Source: an uncultured Desulfovibrio sp.
Lineage (GTDB): Bacteria; Desulfobacterota; Desulfovibrionia; Desulfovibrionales; Desulfovibrionaceae
DNA length: 54,827 bases
Direction of reading: 5' to 3'
NCBI GenBank assembly: GCA_947038175.1
Contig: CAMQVJ010000005.1
Span: 1-54,827, forward strand
The notes beneath the pieces were generated by a model, which worked only from the letters and a program-made list of their open reading frames with translations, did not search any database and had not been told where the DNA came from. Position 1 is the first letter of the stretch. Every line of letters starts with the position of its first letter. Below are positions 45,365-54,147 of the stretch, one piece after another. The position numbers and the translations under genes were made by a program.

Positions 45365-45766
45365 TTAAGAAGCACGCATCACGCCATCAAGACGTTTTTC
45401 TGTATCAGCAAGTTCAACCTTCACTTTATCAAGCTCAACTTTATTCTTGTCATGAATACCAGAAAGTTCTGCTTCAAGCTTCACAATCTTCTTTTCCATT
45501 CCACCTGTTTTACGGCGCAAAGACATAATACGTGTGGACATCGTCATACGGTCCCACATAAGCATGCTCAAAACAACAAGAGCACCAAGAGCAAAACAAA
45601 TCAACATGATAGAATAAAGAGGAAGTGGGATAGATTCAATAGGAGGCAAAAAGAATACGTCAAATTTCAACGTAACGGGGTCAGAAAATGAAGATTGGTT
45701 TTGAACAAAAAACATCATCACTAAAAAGAAAAGTACTACCAAAAAGAGAACTTTAATATAACGCAT
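45365..45766 (-). CDS. LapA-domain inner membrane protein
   Basis: About 133 residues with two membrane helices (YIKVLFLVVLFFLVMMFFVQN and PLYSIMLICFALGALVVLSML) separated by a short strand that has the LapA pattern (DPVTLKFDVFFLPPIESIPLPL), then a cytosolic coiled coil. LapA works with LapB/YciM in controlling LPS synthesis in gamma-proteobacteria; LapA in other groups is known only by homology. GAGGGG precedes the ATG at 45766; the frame opens 25 codons earlier, but those codons are not supported. Confidence 0.85.
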   Translation of the reverse strand: MRYIKVLFLVVLFFLVMMFFVQNQSSFSDPVTLKFDVFFLPPIESIPLPLYSIMLICFALGALVVLSMLMWDRMTMSTRIMSLRRKTGGMEKKIVKLEAELSGIHDKNKVELDKVKVELADTEKRLDGVMRAS

Positions 45767-45939
45767 AAAAACCCCTCTAGCGACTGCTATCGTAATAAAT
45801 TTATTATATAAATACAGATGTATACACACATCTATTTTCATTCATAAGCATAGGTCATAAAAACACCCTAGCTACCACGCATTCATTTTGTCTCTAAAAA
45901 TTTTGAAACGTACAAAAATCCAAAGTAGCCTTGATATTT

Positions 45940-46485
45940 TTAGCCTATAATTTCCCGAAATGCAAGCGCAAAACGCTTTTGCGTATCTTCTAAATGCTCA
46001 GGAATTAAACGCACATCAGAGACAACCGCAATAAACTGAGAATCCCCCGCCCAGCGAGGCACTACATGGAAATGCAAATGATCCGCAATCCCTGCACCAG
46101 CAGCAGAACCTAAATTAATACCCATGTTTATACCGTCAGGCTTACACTCTCTCCCCAAAACCTTACAGGAAACCTGCATAAGATGCATTATTTCAGCATT
46201 CTCAGAAACTGTAAGCTCCGTGAAATCCATAATATGTCGATACGGAATAACCATAAGGTGACCAGCAGCATAAGGATATCGATTCAACATCACAAAGACC
46301 TCTTGCCCCCTACACACAACAAGACGCTCCACGTCCTCCTGCGTAAGCGGAACAAAAGCCGATATCCGAACCCCTTTATCCAAAACAAAATCAGGTGTCT
46401 GCACACAAAAGACACAGCCAGAACTCTCACTCGGCTTCTTCTTCAAAATATACTCCATACGCCAAGGTGCCCACAAATTTTCCAT
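45940..46485 (-). CDS. HIT-family nucleotide hydrolase/phosphorylase (AP4A-type)
   Basis: About 181 residues. The opening MENLWAPWRMEYI and an early CVFC are typical of AP4A phosphorylase-type HIT proteins of this group. The substrate loop NRYPYAAGHLMVIPYRH is followed by the HIT motif HLHFHVVPRW (near 130-139). Members cleave or phosphorolyse dinucleoside polyphosphates such as AP4A. The frame opens 14 codons earlier, but MENLWAPWR is the standard start. The neighbouring LapA-like gene is downstream. Confidence 0.92.
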   Translation of the reverse strand: MENLWAPWRMEYILKKKPSESSGCVFCVQTPDFVLDKGVRISAFVPLTQEDVERLVVCRGQEVFVMLNRYPYAAGHLMVIPYRHIMDFTELTVSENAEIMHLMQVSCKVLGRECKPDGINMGINLGSAAGAGIADHLHFHVVPRWAGDSQFIAVVSDVRLIPEHLEDTQKRFALAFREIIG

Positions 46486-46569
46486 ATTTCTATTCCTTAT
46501 ATAATACCCACATATCACGAAACTCAACGCATCATATTATTGCACAGCATAAAACGAAACGCTATATGC

Positions 46570-46671
46570 TTTTTTTTATTTTTTGTTTTTTTTATTTTTT
46601 GTTTTTGTTTTTGTTTTTGTTTTTGTTTTTGTTTTTGTTTTTTCTCGGGGGGATGATCCCCCCGAACCCCT
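46570..46671 (+). repeat. G-hairpin intergenic repeat (copy 3) with (GTTTTT)7 microsatellite
   Basis: T/A blocks, then seven GTTTTT units (46601-46642), then TCGGGGGG-ATGAT-CCCCCCGA (46645-46665), then ACCCCTCGTATA. The hairpin core equals that at 10542-10558. It lies between the divergent HIT and dnaK genes, so it is not restricted to 3' ends of genes. Confidence 0.87.
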
Positions 46672-47039
46672 CGTATATTTAGATATTCTTTATATTTTTT
46701 CTATATATGCTACTCCTATATATCAAAAGAAGACGTGTTTCCCTTTTGAGAGAATCAGTTACCCAAATTCTAAGTCTATACCTTCTATAATATCGAGCGT
46801 AATTCCTTGTTTTGATTTAAAAGCGTAGAAATTTAAAAAAGAGAACACAAAACACCATAAAAATATTATCTAAAAAGATACATTAAATAAATATGTTATA
46901 AAAAAAACTATTTTTATTTTATTTTATTTTGATTTATCCACTAGACGAACTCTAAATCATACTTACTTTTCAATCGAATAGAAAATGGTTTTTTATAACC
47001 ACAATTACAATATTTTAGAATCTTTGTTGGAGGAATATA
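46672..47039. other. AT-rich upstream region of dnaK
   Basis: No gene in these 368 bases. It must carry the dnaK promoter. TATAAT at 46786-46791 is the best -10 but has no clear -35. I looked for the CIRCE inverted repeat (TTAGCACTC...GAGTGCTAA) and did not see it. AGGAGG-like GGAGG at 47031 is the dnaK ribosome site. Confidence 0.5.
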
Positions 47040-48953
47040 ATGAGTAAAATTATAGGTATTGACCTTGGTACCACAAATAGCTGTGTGTACGTAATGGAAG
47101 GAAAAGAGCCAAAGTGCATAACTAACCCCAATGGTGGTCGCACTACCCCGTCTGTTGTTGCGATAACAGATAAAGAACGCCTTGTTGGTGACACTGCAAA
47201 ACGTCAAGCGGTTACAAACCCAGAACGCACCATTTTCGCTGTAAAGCGTCTTATGGGTCGTCGTGCAGATGCTCCAGAAGTTTCAAAGTGGAAAGATCAT
47301 TCCCCTTATCGTATTGTGCCAGCACAAAACCAAGACGCTGCCGTTGAGGTTGATGCTCACATTTACAGCCCACCTGAAATTTCTGCTATCATTCTTGGCA
47401 AGCTCAAGGCTGATGCAGAAGCGTACCTTGGTGAAACGGTAACAGAAGCGGTTATTACTGTTCCTGCTTACTTCAATGATGCACAACGTCAAGCAACCAA
47501 AGACGCAGGACGTATTGCAGGACTTGATGTAAAACGTATTATCAACGAACCAACCGCAGCATCTCTTGCTTACGGTTTCGATAAAAAAGCGAATGAAAAA
47601 ATTGCTGTATACGACCTTGGTGGCGGTACATTTGATATATCCATTCTAGAAGTAGGCGATAGCGTTGTTGAAGTTCGCGCAACCAATGGGGATACATTCC
47701 TTGGTGGTGAAGACTTTGACCAATCTATCATCGAATACTTAGTAGACGAATTCAAAGCACAAAACGGCATTGATTTAGCTCAAGATCGTATGGCTTTACA
47801 ACGTCTCAAAGAAGCTGCAGAAAATGCGAAGAAAGAACTTTCCACTTCAATGGAAACAGAAATCAACCTTCCATTTATCACAGCAGACAACACAGGGCCA
47901 AAGCATCTTCTTATGAAGATTACCCGCTCAAAGCTTGAACAATTAGTTGCTACACTTGTTGCTCGTACCATCGAGCCATGTAAGAAAGCCCTTGCTGATG
48001 CTGGTCTTTCCACAAGTGATATTGACGAAGTCGTTCTTGTTGGTGGTATGACTCGTATGCCACTTGTACAACAAAAAGTGGGCGAATTCTTTGGTAAAGA
48101 ACCTAACCGTTCTATGAACCCTGACGAAGTTGTTGCCATGGGTGCTGCTATTCAAGGCGGTATCTTGGCTGGTGATGTAACCGACATTCTTTTGCTTGAC
48201 GTAACACCACTTTCCCTTGGTATTGAAACCATGGGCGGCGTGTTTACAAAGCTTATTGAACGTAACACCACTATCCCAACTCGTAAAAGTCAAACATTCA
48301 CAACAGCCTCTGATAACCAACCAAGCGTTTCTATTCACGTCTTGCAAGGTGAACGCCCAATGGCTGGCGACAATATGACCTTGGCTCGATTTGACCTTAC
48401 TGGAATTCCTCCTGCACCTCGTGGCATGCCTCAAGTTGAAGTATCTTTTGATATCGATGCAAACGGCATTGTAAACGTTTCTGCAAAGGATCTTGGAACT
48501 GGTAAGCAACAATCTATCCAGCTCACAGCATCTTCAGGACTTTCAGAGCAAGAGATTCAAAACCTCGTGCACGAAGCAGAAAGCCATGCTACAGAAGATA
48601 AGAAGAAACAAGAACTTATCGAAGCAAGAAACCAAGCAGACAGCCTTATTTATGGAACAGAACGCTCCATAAGCGACCTTGGTGACAAGCTTGACCCAGC
48701 ACTAAAGACTGACATTGAAACAAAAATGGCAGAGCTTAAAACAGTAATGGAAGGCGAAGACGCAGACGCTATTAAAACAGCTAGTGATGAACTTGCAAAA
48801 GCTTCTCACAAACTAGCAGAACAGCTTTACGCTCAAACTCAAGACCCTAATGCCGCCGCTGGTGGTTGTGGTGCTGGTGGTTGTGGTTCTGCTGATGGCG
48901 CTCAAAAACCTGACGATGACGTTATGGATGCAGACTTCACTGAAGTGAAATAA
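47040..48953 (+). CDS. dnaK: Chaperone DnaK (Hsp70)
   Basis: ATP-dependent Hsp70 chaperone of 637 residues. The ATPase domain has [12 protein letters not shown] (4-15), [17 protein letters not shown] (near 193-210) and [14 protein letters not shown] (near 337-350); the substrate domain follows [13 protein letters not shown]. The C-terminal tail holds an unusual Gly/Cys run ([10 protein letters not shown]) before the conserved acidic end [13 protein letters not shown], where most DnaK tails have Gly/Ala without cysteine. grpE, hrcA and dnaJ are not adjacent. A strong terminator follows at 48968. Confidence 0.98.
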   Translation: MSKIIGIDLGTTNSCVYVMEGKEPKCITNPNGGRTTPSVVAITDKERLVGDTAKRQAVTNPERTIFAVKRLMGRRADAPEVSKWKDHSPYRIVPAQNQDAAVEVDAHIYSPPEISAIILGKLKADAEAYLGETVTEAVITVPAYFNDAQRQATKDAGRIAGLDVKRIINEPTAASLAYGFDKKANEKIAVYDLGGGTFDISILEVGDSVVEVRATNGDTFLGGEDFDQSIIEYLVDEFKAQNGIDLAQDRMALQRLKEAAENAKKELSTSMETEINLPFITADNTGPKHLLMKITRSKLEQLVATLVARTIEPCKKALADAGLSTSDIDEVVLVGGMTRMPLVQQKVGEFFGKEPNRSMNPDEVVAMGAAIQGGILAGDVTDILLLDVTPLSLGIETMGGVFTKLIERNTTIPTRKSQTFTTASDNQPSVSIHVLQGERPMAGDNMTLARFDLTGIPPAPRGMPQVEVSFDIDANGIVNVSAKDLGTGKQQSIQLTASSGLSEQEIQNLVHEAESHATEDKKKQELIEARNQADSLIYGTERSISDLGDKLDPALKTDIETKMAELKTVMEGEDADAIKTASDELAKASHKLAEQLYAQTQDPNAAAGGCGAGGCGSADGAQKPDDDVMDADFTEVK

Positions 48954-48967
48954 GCTCCTCAAAATAT

Positions 48968-49008
48968 AAAGCCCCCAGTCTTCACAAGAGATTGGGGGCT
49001 TTTTTTTA
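48968..49008 (+). terminator. Strong intrinsic terminator of dnaK
   Basis: AAAGCCCCCA and TGGGGGCTTT arms (with an imperfect inner stem) are followed by TTTTTTTT. Confidence 0.92.
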
Positions 49009-49065
49009 AACAATTTACCATTCTATTTTTTTCCATTTTATTTTCATTTAACAATTATTCTCCAT

Positions 49066-49261
49066 CACGTCATTCCAATTTGTTTTTTTGGGGGAAATGA
49101 CTTCACCACCTTGGCTGTCTGTTTGCATATTTACTCACTCTTCGTAAACCCAAACGACCTTTGGTAGCCTCTGATAGGCAAGCCCACATAGTACGTATTT
49201 ATATGAGGTTTCCAAAGGACATCATGTCCTTTGGTGGAGAGTTAGAGAGGCAAAGCCTCTC
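49066..49261 (+). repeat. Modular intergenic repeat element (copy 3)
   Basis: In the 358-base gap between dnaK and the MFS gene (ends converging). Modules in order: CACGTCATTCCAATTT (49066-49081); a T run into five G (49083-49094); TTGGCTGTCTGTTTGCATATT with TTCGTAAACC and CAAACGACCTTTGG (49111-49164); ATGAGG; CCAAAGGACATCATGTCCTTTGG (49212-49234); GGAGAG; and AGAGAGGCAAAGCCTCTCT (49244-49262). The paired-arm GTGTTTT module of copies 1 and 2 is missing. Nothing else is seen in the gap apart from the dnaK terminator. Confidence 0.8.
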
Positions 49262-49311
49262 TAATTAGAATAACATATCTTCTCCGCAAACTCTTAAAAC
49301 AAAAAAATATC

Positions 49312-50472
49312 TCAAGCCCTGACCTTCTTAAAATAATAAGAAGCAGCAGCAATAAAGAGCCCAATAAAAATCATGGGAATAAAGGCGACTCGTAAGGAAA
49401 AATAATAGGAAAGTGTGCCAATAAGGGGCGATCCACATAAAAACCCTAAAAAGGCAATAGTAGCGACGGCGGTGATAACTTTTGAGGGATCTTGAGGGTT
49501 CGCAAGTCCAGCAAAACTATACACCATCGGCACAACTGCTGACGTTCCAAAGCCTAAAAACAACATCCCAATGCTTGCGCTTATAAAATACGGAAAGCCC
49601 ACAGATATAGCTAAGCCTGCGGAGATACTAAGCCCGCATAGCAGCATAATACGAGCTTGCCCAAAGCGTTCAATAAAATAGCCAGCACTAAAACGACCAA
49701 TAACCATGGCACCCATGCAGGCAACATAGCCCACATTAATAAGATTGTCGGGCGCACCCACAATGTCTTTGAAATAAAGGGAACTCCAATTATACATAAT
49801 GCCTTCACAGAACATGCATGAGAAACCGACTATTCCACAAAAAATAACAAAGAACGACAGAGGCGATGCTTGAATATTTTCTCCCTCTTCTTGCTTATCT
49901 TTATCCGTATCGAAAAGAAATTTTGCCGTATATACGCCTAAAGAGAGATAAATAACAAGGGACAATATATAATGAGAAAGCATAGAAAAATTCAAAGAAA
50001 CGAATATGATACCAATAACACCACCAATCACAGAAGCCAAGCTCCACAAACCGTGAAAACGGGGCATTAAAGAGCGCTTATAGATGGCTTCAGCTCGTAT
50101 AGCTTGTGTATTCATCGCTATGTTTATCGTGTTTGAGCCCATACCACTCAAGAAAAAAACGAAAAAGAGTAACGAGTATTGCTGAACAAAAGGGATAACT
50201 ATAAAGACCGCAGGGTATAAAATAATATAGAATTTTAAAACTTTTTTGCTACCATAGCGGCCTATTAAATACCCAGAAAGAAGCATGGCAACAATTTGCC
50301 CAAGGGGAAGGGCAAACAAGAGCATACCAAGCGCTGCATCATTAATACCAAAAATACATTTAAAATCAGGCACTCGACTAGCTATACTTGAAAAAATAAT
50401 TCCTTGAATAAAAAAAAGAGACCCAATGGCAAAACATGTTTTGCTTTGAGCCTGTTTATTTTCAAAATCCAT
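49312..50472 (-). CDS. MFS transporter
   Basis: About 386 residues with 12 hydrophobic helices in two halves; the central loop near 185-205 is polar (DTDKDKQEEGEN). The loop between helices 2 and 3 has the GYLIGRYGSKKVL form of the MFS motif A (G-x-x-x-D-R-x-G variant). It resembles sugar or drug carriers of the YbjJ type that have FHGLWSLASVIGG, but the substrate is unknown. The ATG at 50472 has GAGG six bases upstream. The gene is alone on its strand, after the zinc ribbon gene. Confidence 0.87.
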   Translation of the reverse strand: MDFENKQAQSKTCFAIGSLFFIQGIIFSSIASRVPDFKCIFGINDAALGMLLFALPLGQIVAMLLSGYLIGRYGSKKVLKFYIILYPAVFIVIPFVQQYSLLFFVFFLSGMGSNTINIAMNTQAIRAEAIYKRSLMPRFHGLWSLASVIGGVIGIIFVSLNFSMLSHYILSLVIYLSLGVYTAKFLFDTDKDKQEEGENIQASPLSFFVIFCGIVGFSCMFCEGIMYNWSSLYFKDIVGAPDNLINVGYVACMGAMVIGRFSAGYFIERFGQARIMLLCGLSISAGLAISVGFPYFISASIGMLFLGFGTSAVVPMVYSFAGLANPQDPSKVITAVATIAFLGFLCGSPLIGTLSYYFSLRVAFIPMIFIGLFIAAASYYFKKVRA

Positions 50473-50618
50473 GCCGTACCTCATCTCACATTCTTTTAAT
50501 TATGACACATGCAATTGCAAACAAAAGAATAGTGCGTCCTGCATACGTATCCTGTTGTCTCTTTGTTGTTACTGTTTGTCTTTTTTGCGTTAGAATGCTT
50601 TCCGTTGAGAAACCTATC

Positions 50619-50852
50619 TTAATAAAAATCTAAATCCGCAGCAGAAAGTCCGTTACCCATCATGAGTTTCACGTATTGCACACCACGTTCATCAACAGGA
50701 AGCACGGGGAACATTTGGCTACAAAATTCACATTGCGCCATGGCTGGTTGAGTAGGCGAAACAAGCCCAATAGATCTCTTGCACTTTGGGCAAACGTACA
50801 TAAAAATGATTTCCATTCCTGATGGTGCAACGGGTGTCATGCTTTTTGACAT
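50619..50852 (-). CDS. Small zinc-ribbon protein of unknown function
   Basis: A 77-residue protein with two Cys pairs, CPKC and CEFC, spaced 18 residues apart (YVCPKCKRSIGLV, AQCEFCSQMFPVLP), which should bind one zinc. Its C-terminal half (RGVQYVKLMMGNGLSAADLDFY) has no recognised motif. AGAGGA precedes the ATG. It lies 70 bases downstream of gpmI on the same strand. Confidence 0.75.
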   Translation of the reverse strand: MSKSMTPVAPSGMEIIFMYVCPKCKRSIGLVSPTQPAMAQCEFCSQMFPVLPVDERGVQYVKLMMGNGLSAADLDFY

Positions 50853-50921
50853 ACTATCCTCTTAATTTATTCTCGAATTTAATAAAATATTTTTTTGTGC
50901 TTGACTGCTCATTCTATTGAA

Positions 50922-52514
50922 TTAAGCCAGTAAGGATATCCCCGTCATTTGTGGAGGAATTTCTTCTTTCCACATACGCAATAAAGTAGGGGCGATATCA
51001 CCAAGCTTTCCTTCGGGGACAAGCTTAATAAAGCCATCTTTATTTTCCATAAGAAACGGTGTTTTATTCATACTATGCGCTGTTTGCGGCTTTCCATTCT
51101 CGTCAATCATTTCTTCCACATTGCCATGATCTGCGGTGAGACAAAACACGCCGTTATTTTCAAGCACACATTTTTCTATGCGTGCAACACAAGCATCAAC
51201 CGCTTTACATGCCGCCATGGCAGCAGGAATAATACCCGTATGCCCAACCATATCAGTGTTTGCGAGATTACATACAATAAAATCATATTGACCGCTTTCA
51301 ATCGCAGTAATAAGTTTATCCGTCACCTCTCCCACATTCATCTCTGGCTTTAAATCATAGGTAGCAACATCTTTAGGCGAAGGAATTAAAATTCGGTCTT
51401 CATTTTTAAACGCCTCTTCCTTGCCCCCATTGAAAAAATAGGTAACATGGGCGTACTTTTCTGTTTCTGCGATACGAAGCTGTGAATATCCTCGTTCAGA
51501 AACAATTTCCCCAAGGGTCTGCGCCAGCGTATCTTTGCTAAAGGCAGCCGCAATGGGCAACGTAGATTCATATTGTGTCATGGAGGCCATAGCGCTTATG
51601 CGAGGTAAAACACCTCTATCAAAAAAGGAAAACTCTTCGTCAAAAAAAGCATGCACCCATTGGCGTGCTCGATCTGCCCTAAAATTAAAAAAGAAAATAC
51701 CATCATCATCTTTCACGCACGCTTCACTAGGTTCAAGCAAAAGGTGGGGCAAAATAAATTCATCACTCACATCTTGAGCGTAATGGGCTTCCAGTATAGT
51801 GATTGCATCTTGAGACGTATGCGTATTACAGCTTACTGCTTTTGGCACATCATCTTTACACGCAAAACCTTCACCTAGCGCTTGACTTTGTGAGTCTTTT
51901 CCTTGCACAATAACTTGCCAAGCCTTTTCCACTCGTTCCCAGCGTTTATCCCTATCCATCGCATAATAACGCCCACCAATACTCGCAAGCTTTCCATTAT
52001 ACTTTTCAAGCTCTGGCAAAATTTGCTTAATATAAGAAGAACCTGCCGTGGGAGAAGTATCACGCCCATCCATGAAAGCATGTAAATAGACGGGAACATT
52101 TTGTTCTTTCGCCAAACGCAATAAAGCGATCACATGATTAATATGGCTATGCACACCTCCATCGGACAAAAGCCCCATAAGGTGTAAACGCCCCCCCCCT
52201 TCTCTTATTTTAGAACATAATTCTAATAAAGCAGGGTTGGCAAAAAAATCTTTATTCTCGATAGCAGCATCGACACTTTTCATATCTTGTAAAACAACAC
52301 GGCCGCCACCAATATTCAAATGTCCGACTTCAGAATTACCCATAAAACCACTAGGAAGCCCGACGCATTCGCCAGACGCTTCTAGTTTTGCCATCTCAGG
52401 TCTTTCACAAAGTCGCCTAAGAGTCGGTGTTTCTGCTAATTTTGCAGCGTTACCTTCCGAAGCAGGTGCAAGCCCGTAGCCATCTAAAATAAGAAGTAGT
52501 GTTTTTGGTATCAT
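50922..52514 (-). CDS. gpmI: 2,3-bisphosphoglycerate-independent phosphoglycerate mutase
   Basis: Interconverts 3- and 2-phosphoglycerate in glycolysis and gluconeogenesis using two Mn ions. The 530-residue protein starts LLLILDGYG with the first metal Asp, and the phospho-serine lies in FMGNSEVGHLNIGGGR (near residues 58-73). The second metal site is in the C-terminal CLTADHGNVEEM. The middle DGRDTSPTAG and FFNFRADRARQ motifs are also intact. GTAGGA lies upstream of the ATG. Confidence 0.97.
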   Translation of the reverse strand: MIPKTLLLILDGYGLAPASEGNAAKLAETPTLRRLCERPEMAKLEASGECVGLPSGFMGNSEVGHLNIGGGRVVLQDMKSVDAAIENKDFFANPALLELCSKIREGGGRLHLMGLLSDGGVHSHINHVIALLRLAKEQNVPVYLHAFMDGRDTSPTAGSSYIKQILPELEKYNGKLASIGGRYYAMDRDKRWERVEKAWQVIVQGKDSQSQALGEGFACKDDVPKAVSCNTHTSQDAITILEAHYAQDVSDEFILPHLLLEPSEACVKDDDGIFFFNFRADRARQWVHAFFDEEFSFFDRGVLPRISAMASMTQYESTLPIAAAFSKDTLAQTLGEIVSERGYSQLRIAETEKYAHVTYFFNGGKEEAFKNEDRILIPSPKDVATYDLKPEMNVGEVTDKLITAIESGQYDFIVCNLANTDMVGHTGIIPAAMAACKAVDACVARIEKCVLENNGVFCLTADHGNVEEMIDENGKPQTAHSMNKTPFLMENKDGFIKLVPEGKLGDIAPTLLRMWKEEIPPQMTGISLLA

Positions 52515-52876
52515 TCTTAAAATCCTACAAAGATATTTGCGTCATAATAAAAGCGAAATTAAGCCGCTAAAGATACATATAATATACATACTTGTGTATA
52601 GCCTGCTCATGTGCATGCGGGGACGTGGAGAGATGTACCTAGGTACAAAAAAAAAGAGAGACAGGGAATTGCATACAGCATAGTCCGCCCATGTTCCACT
52701 CAAAGGTATGTGATATCTATCCAGAAAGACATTTCACGCAAAGACTATATAAAGAGTTCACACAAAAAAAGGATGTATAAACTCTATCCAGCTCAAGGAG
52801 CTTTCGAAAAAGGCATTCAGAAAAAGTGTGATGATTAAGAAAATCAAAAACCATCACAACCTATTTTGAATTAAAA
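52515..52876. other. Intergenic region upstream of gpmI
   Basis: About 360 bases between gpmI and rsfS (both minus), holding the rsfS terminator (52821-52858) and presumably the gpmI promoter. It has a 14-base perfect palindrome TGTACCTAGGTACA (52634-52647) followed by nine A. A 75-codon plus-strand frame at 52611 is not convincing as a gene. No known RNA family is recognised. Confidence 0.5.
52821..52858 (-). terminator. Terminator of rsfS
   Basis: On the minus strand TGTGATG pairs with CATCACA across a long AT loop, followed by CTTTTT. It lies just after the rsfS stop. Confidence 0.65.
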
Positions 52877-53266
52877 CTAAGAATCCATTCTTTGCCTAGA
52901 ACGAGACTCAAGCACAAGGCTTTCCGCTTCATTCCATAAGCTTTCTAACTGAAATGCATTACGATTTTCTTCCAATAAAATATGAACAACAACGTCATTC
53001 AAATCCACAAGAACCCAGCTACCAGCTTGATAGCCTTCCATAGAAAGAATTTCTAATTTTTCTTTTTTACCCGAGACAATAATATTGTCTGCCAAACTCT
53101 TCGCATGACGCCCAGAACTAGCAGAAGCAATAAGAACAACATCCGTAACAGCACTCTTCACTTCAAGAGCTGTAATATCACGTGCTTTATTTTCTTCAAG
53201 CCACCCGTAAACGAGTTGAGCTTTTTCTTTTGTAGAAATAGGGGAATATTTTTTAACTTTGACCAT
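52877..53266 (-). CDS. rsfS: Ribosome silencing factor RsfS
   Basis: Binds L14 on the 50S subunit and blocks subunit joining when nutrients fall. About 129 residues with the family pattern: [68 protein letters not shown], here in two blocks with the invariant DlNDVVVHIL. The ATG at 53266 has GGAG six bases upstream; the frame begins 18 codons earlier, which is unlikely. In many relatives rsfS precedes gpmI, as here on the minus strand. Confidence 0.95.
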   Translation of the reverse strand: MVKVKKYSPISTKEKAQLVYGWLEENKARDITALEVKSAVTDVVLIASASSGRHAKSLADNIIVSGKKEKLEILSMEGYQAGSWVLVDLNDVVVHILLEENRNAFQLESLWNEAESLVLESRSRQRMDS

Positions 53267-53515
53267 GTAATTCTCCGATAATGTTTTACACACCTTACCC
53301 CAAGAGAGGAAGAAGAGCAAACAAGATTTTGATAAATTTCATATTTTGCCACATAAACACCAGTAAAAGTTATTTTGAGGACTTAAAATAATAACGATTT
53401 ACAGAAATAAACGATTCCTATACTATGCCCACTTCGCAAATTTCAAAATAATGGAATATAAATTCCTTGAGTGAGCTTTTTTGTGTCTGAAAAAATTATA
53501 TACAGTCAAGTAGAT

Positions 53516-54145
53516 ATGCCGAGTAATATGAACCTTGTTGTCATAGCAGGCTTACTAAATACCATGTACCTTATTGCCAATATCATGGCAGTAAAACTTA
53601 TCAATATCCACGGTCTTACTTTTTTTGACGCAGGAACACTCACCTTTCCCATAGCCTATATGCTAGGCGATGTCCTTACGGAAGTATGGGGATTTAAAGT
53701 AGCACGCAAAGTTATTTTTCTGAGTTTTATCTGCAATATTCTTCTTGTTTTATTCACAAGCATAGGAGTTTTTCTCCCCTCACCTGAATACGCTCAAGAA
53801 ACCGCAGCAGCCTATGCACATATTTTCACCTATGTTCCACGAATTGTGTTCGCCTCGCTTTTGGGTTTTTTATGCGGTGAGCTTGCTAACTCATGGGCAA
53901 TGGAACGCATCAAAATAGCCACACGTGGAAAACATTTATGGATGCGAGCCCTTCTTAGTTCCATGCTTGGTTATATTTTTGATACAGTACTCTTTGTGAT
54001 TATAGCCTTTGCAGGCACTGCGCCGTGGGGCGATTTAGCGTCCATGATTCTTTTTCAGTACATTGCAAAAGTTTTACTTGAAGGGCTTGCCGCCACTCCT
54101 TTTATTTATTTGCTTGTGGCATATTTTAAAAGCAAAAAGGTTTAG
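53516..54145 (+). CDS. Queuosine precursor transporter (YhhQ/VUT family)
   Basis: A membrane protein of about 209 residues with six helices. Family features: NTMYLIANIMAVKLINIHGLTFFDAGTLTFPIAYMLGDVLTEVWGFKVARKVI, read here as the ANIMAVK, FPIAYMLGDVLTEVWG and ARKVI blocks, and later FLCGELANSWAMERIK. YhhQ moves preQ0/preQ1 (and in some bacteria queuine) across the membrane. The frame opens with a GTG at 53471; I prefer the ATG at 53516 or the next at 53528, though none has a strong ribosome site. It ends two bases before the radical SAM gene, so the two are probably one operon. Confidence 0.9.
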   Translation: MPSNMNLVVIAGLLNTMYLIANIMAVKLINIHGLTFFDAGTLTFPIAYMLGDVLTEVWGFKVARKVIFLSFICNILLVLFTSIGVFLPSPEYAQETAAAYAHIFTYVPRIVFASLLGFLCGELANSWAMERIKIATRGKHLWMRALLSSMLGYIFDTVLFVIIAFAGTAPWGDLASMILFQYIAKVLLEGLAATPFIYLLVAYFKSKKV

Positions 54146-54147
54146 AG

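Noticed and set aside
46583..46828. Plus-strand reading frames encoding FVFVFVF-type strings over the GTTTTT tract
   Set aside because: They are translations of the microsatellite, lack a ribosome site and have no family resemblance.
46672..47039. CIRCE heat-shock operator before dnaK
   Set aside because: No TTAGCACTC or GAGTGCTAA half-site was found.
47943..48512. Minus-strand 189-codon frame opposite dnaK
   Set aside because: It is a shadow of the dnaK coding frame with Cys/Ser/Asn-rich residues and no family resemblance.
52611..52838. 75-codon plus-strand frame in the gpmI upstream region
   Set aside because: No ribosome site, unusual residue composition, and it overlaps the rsfS terminator.
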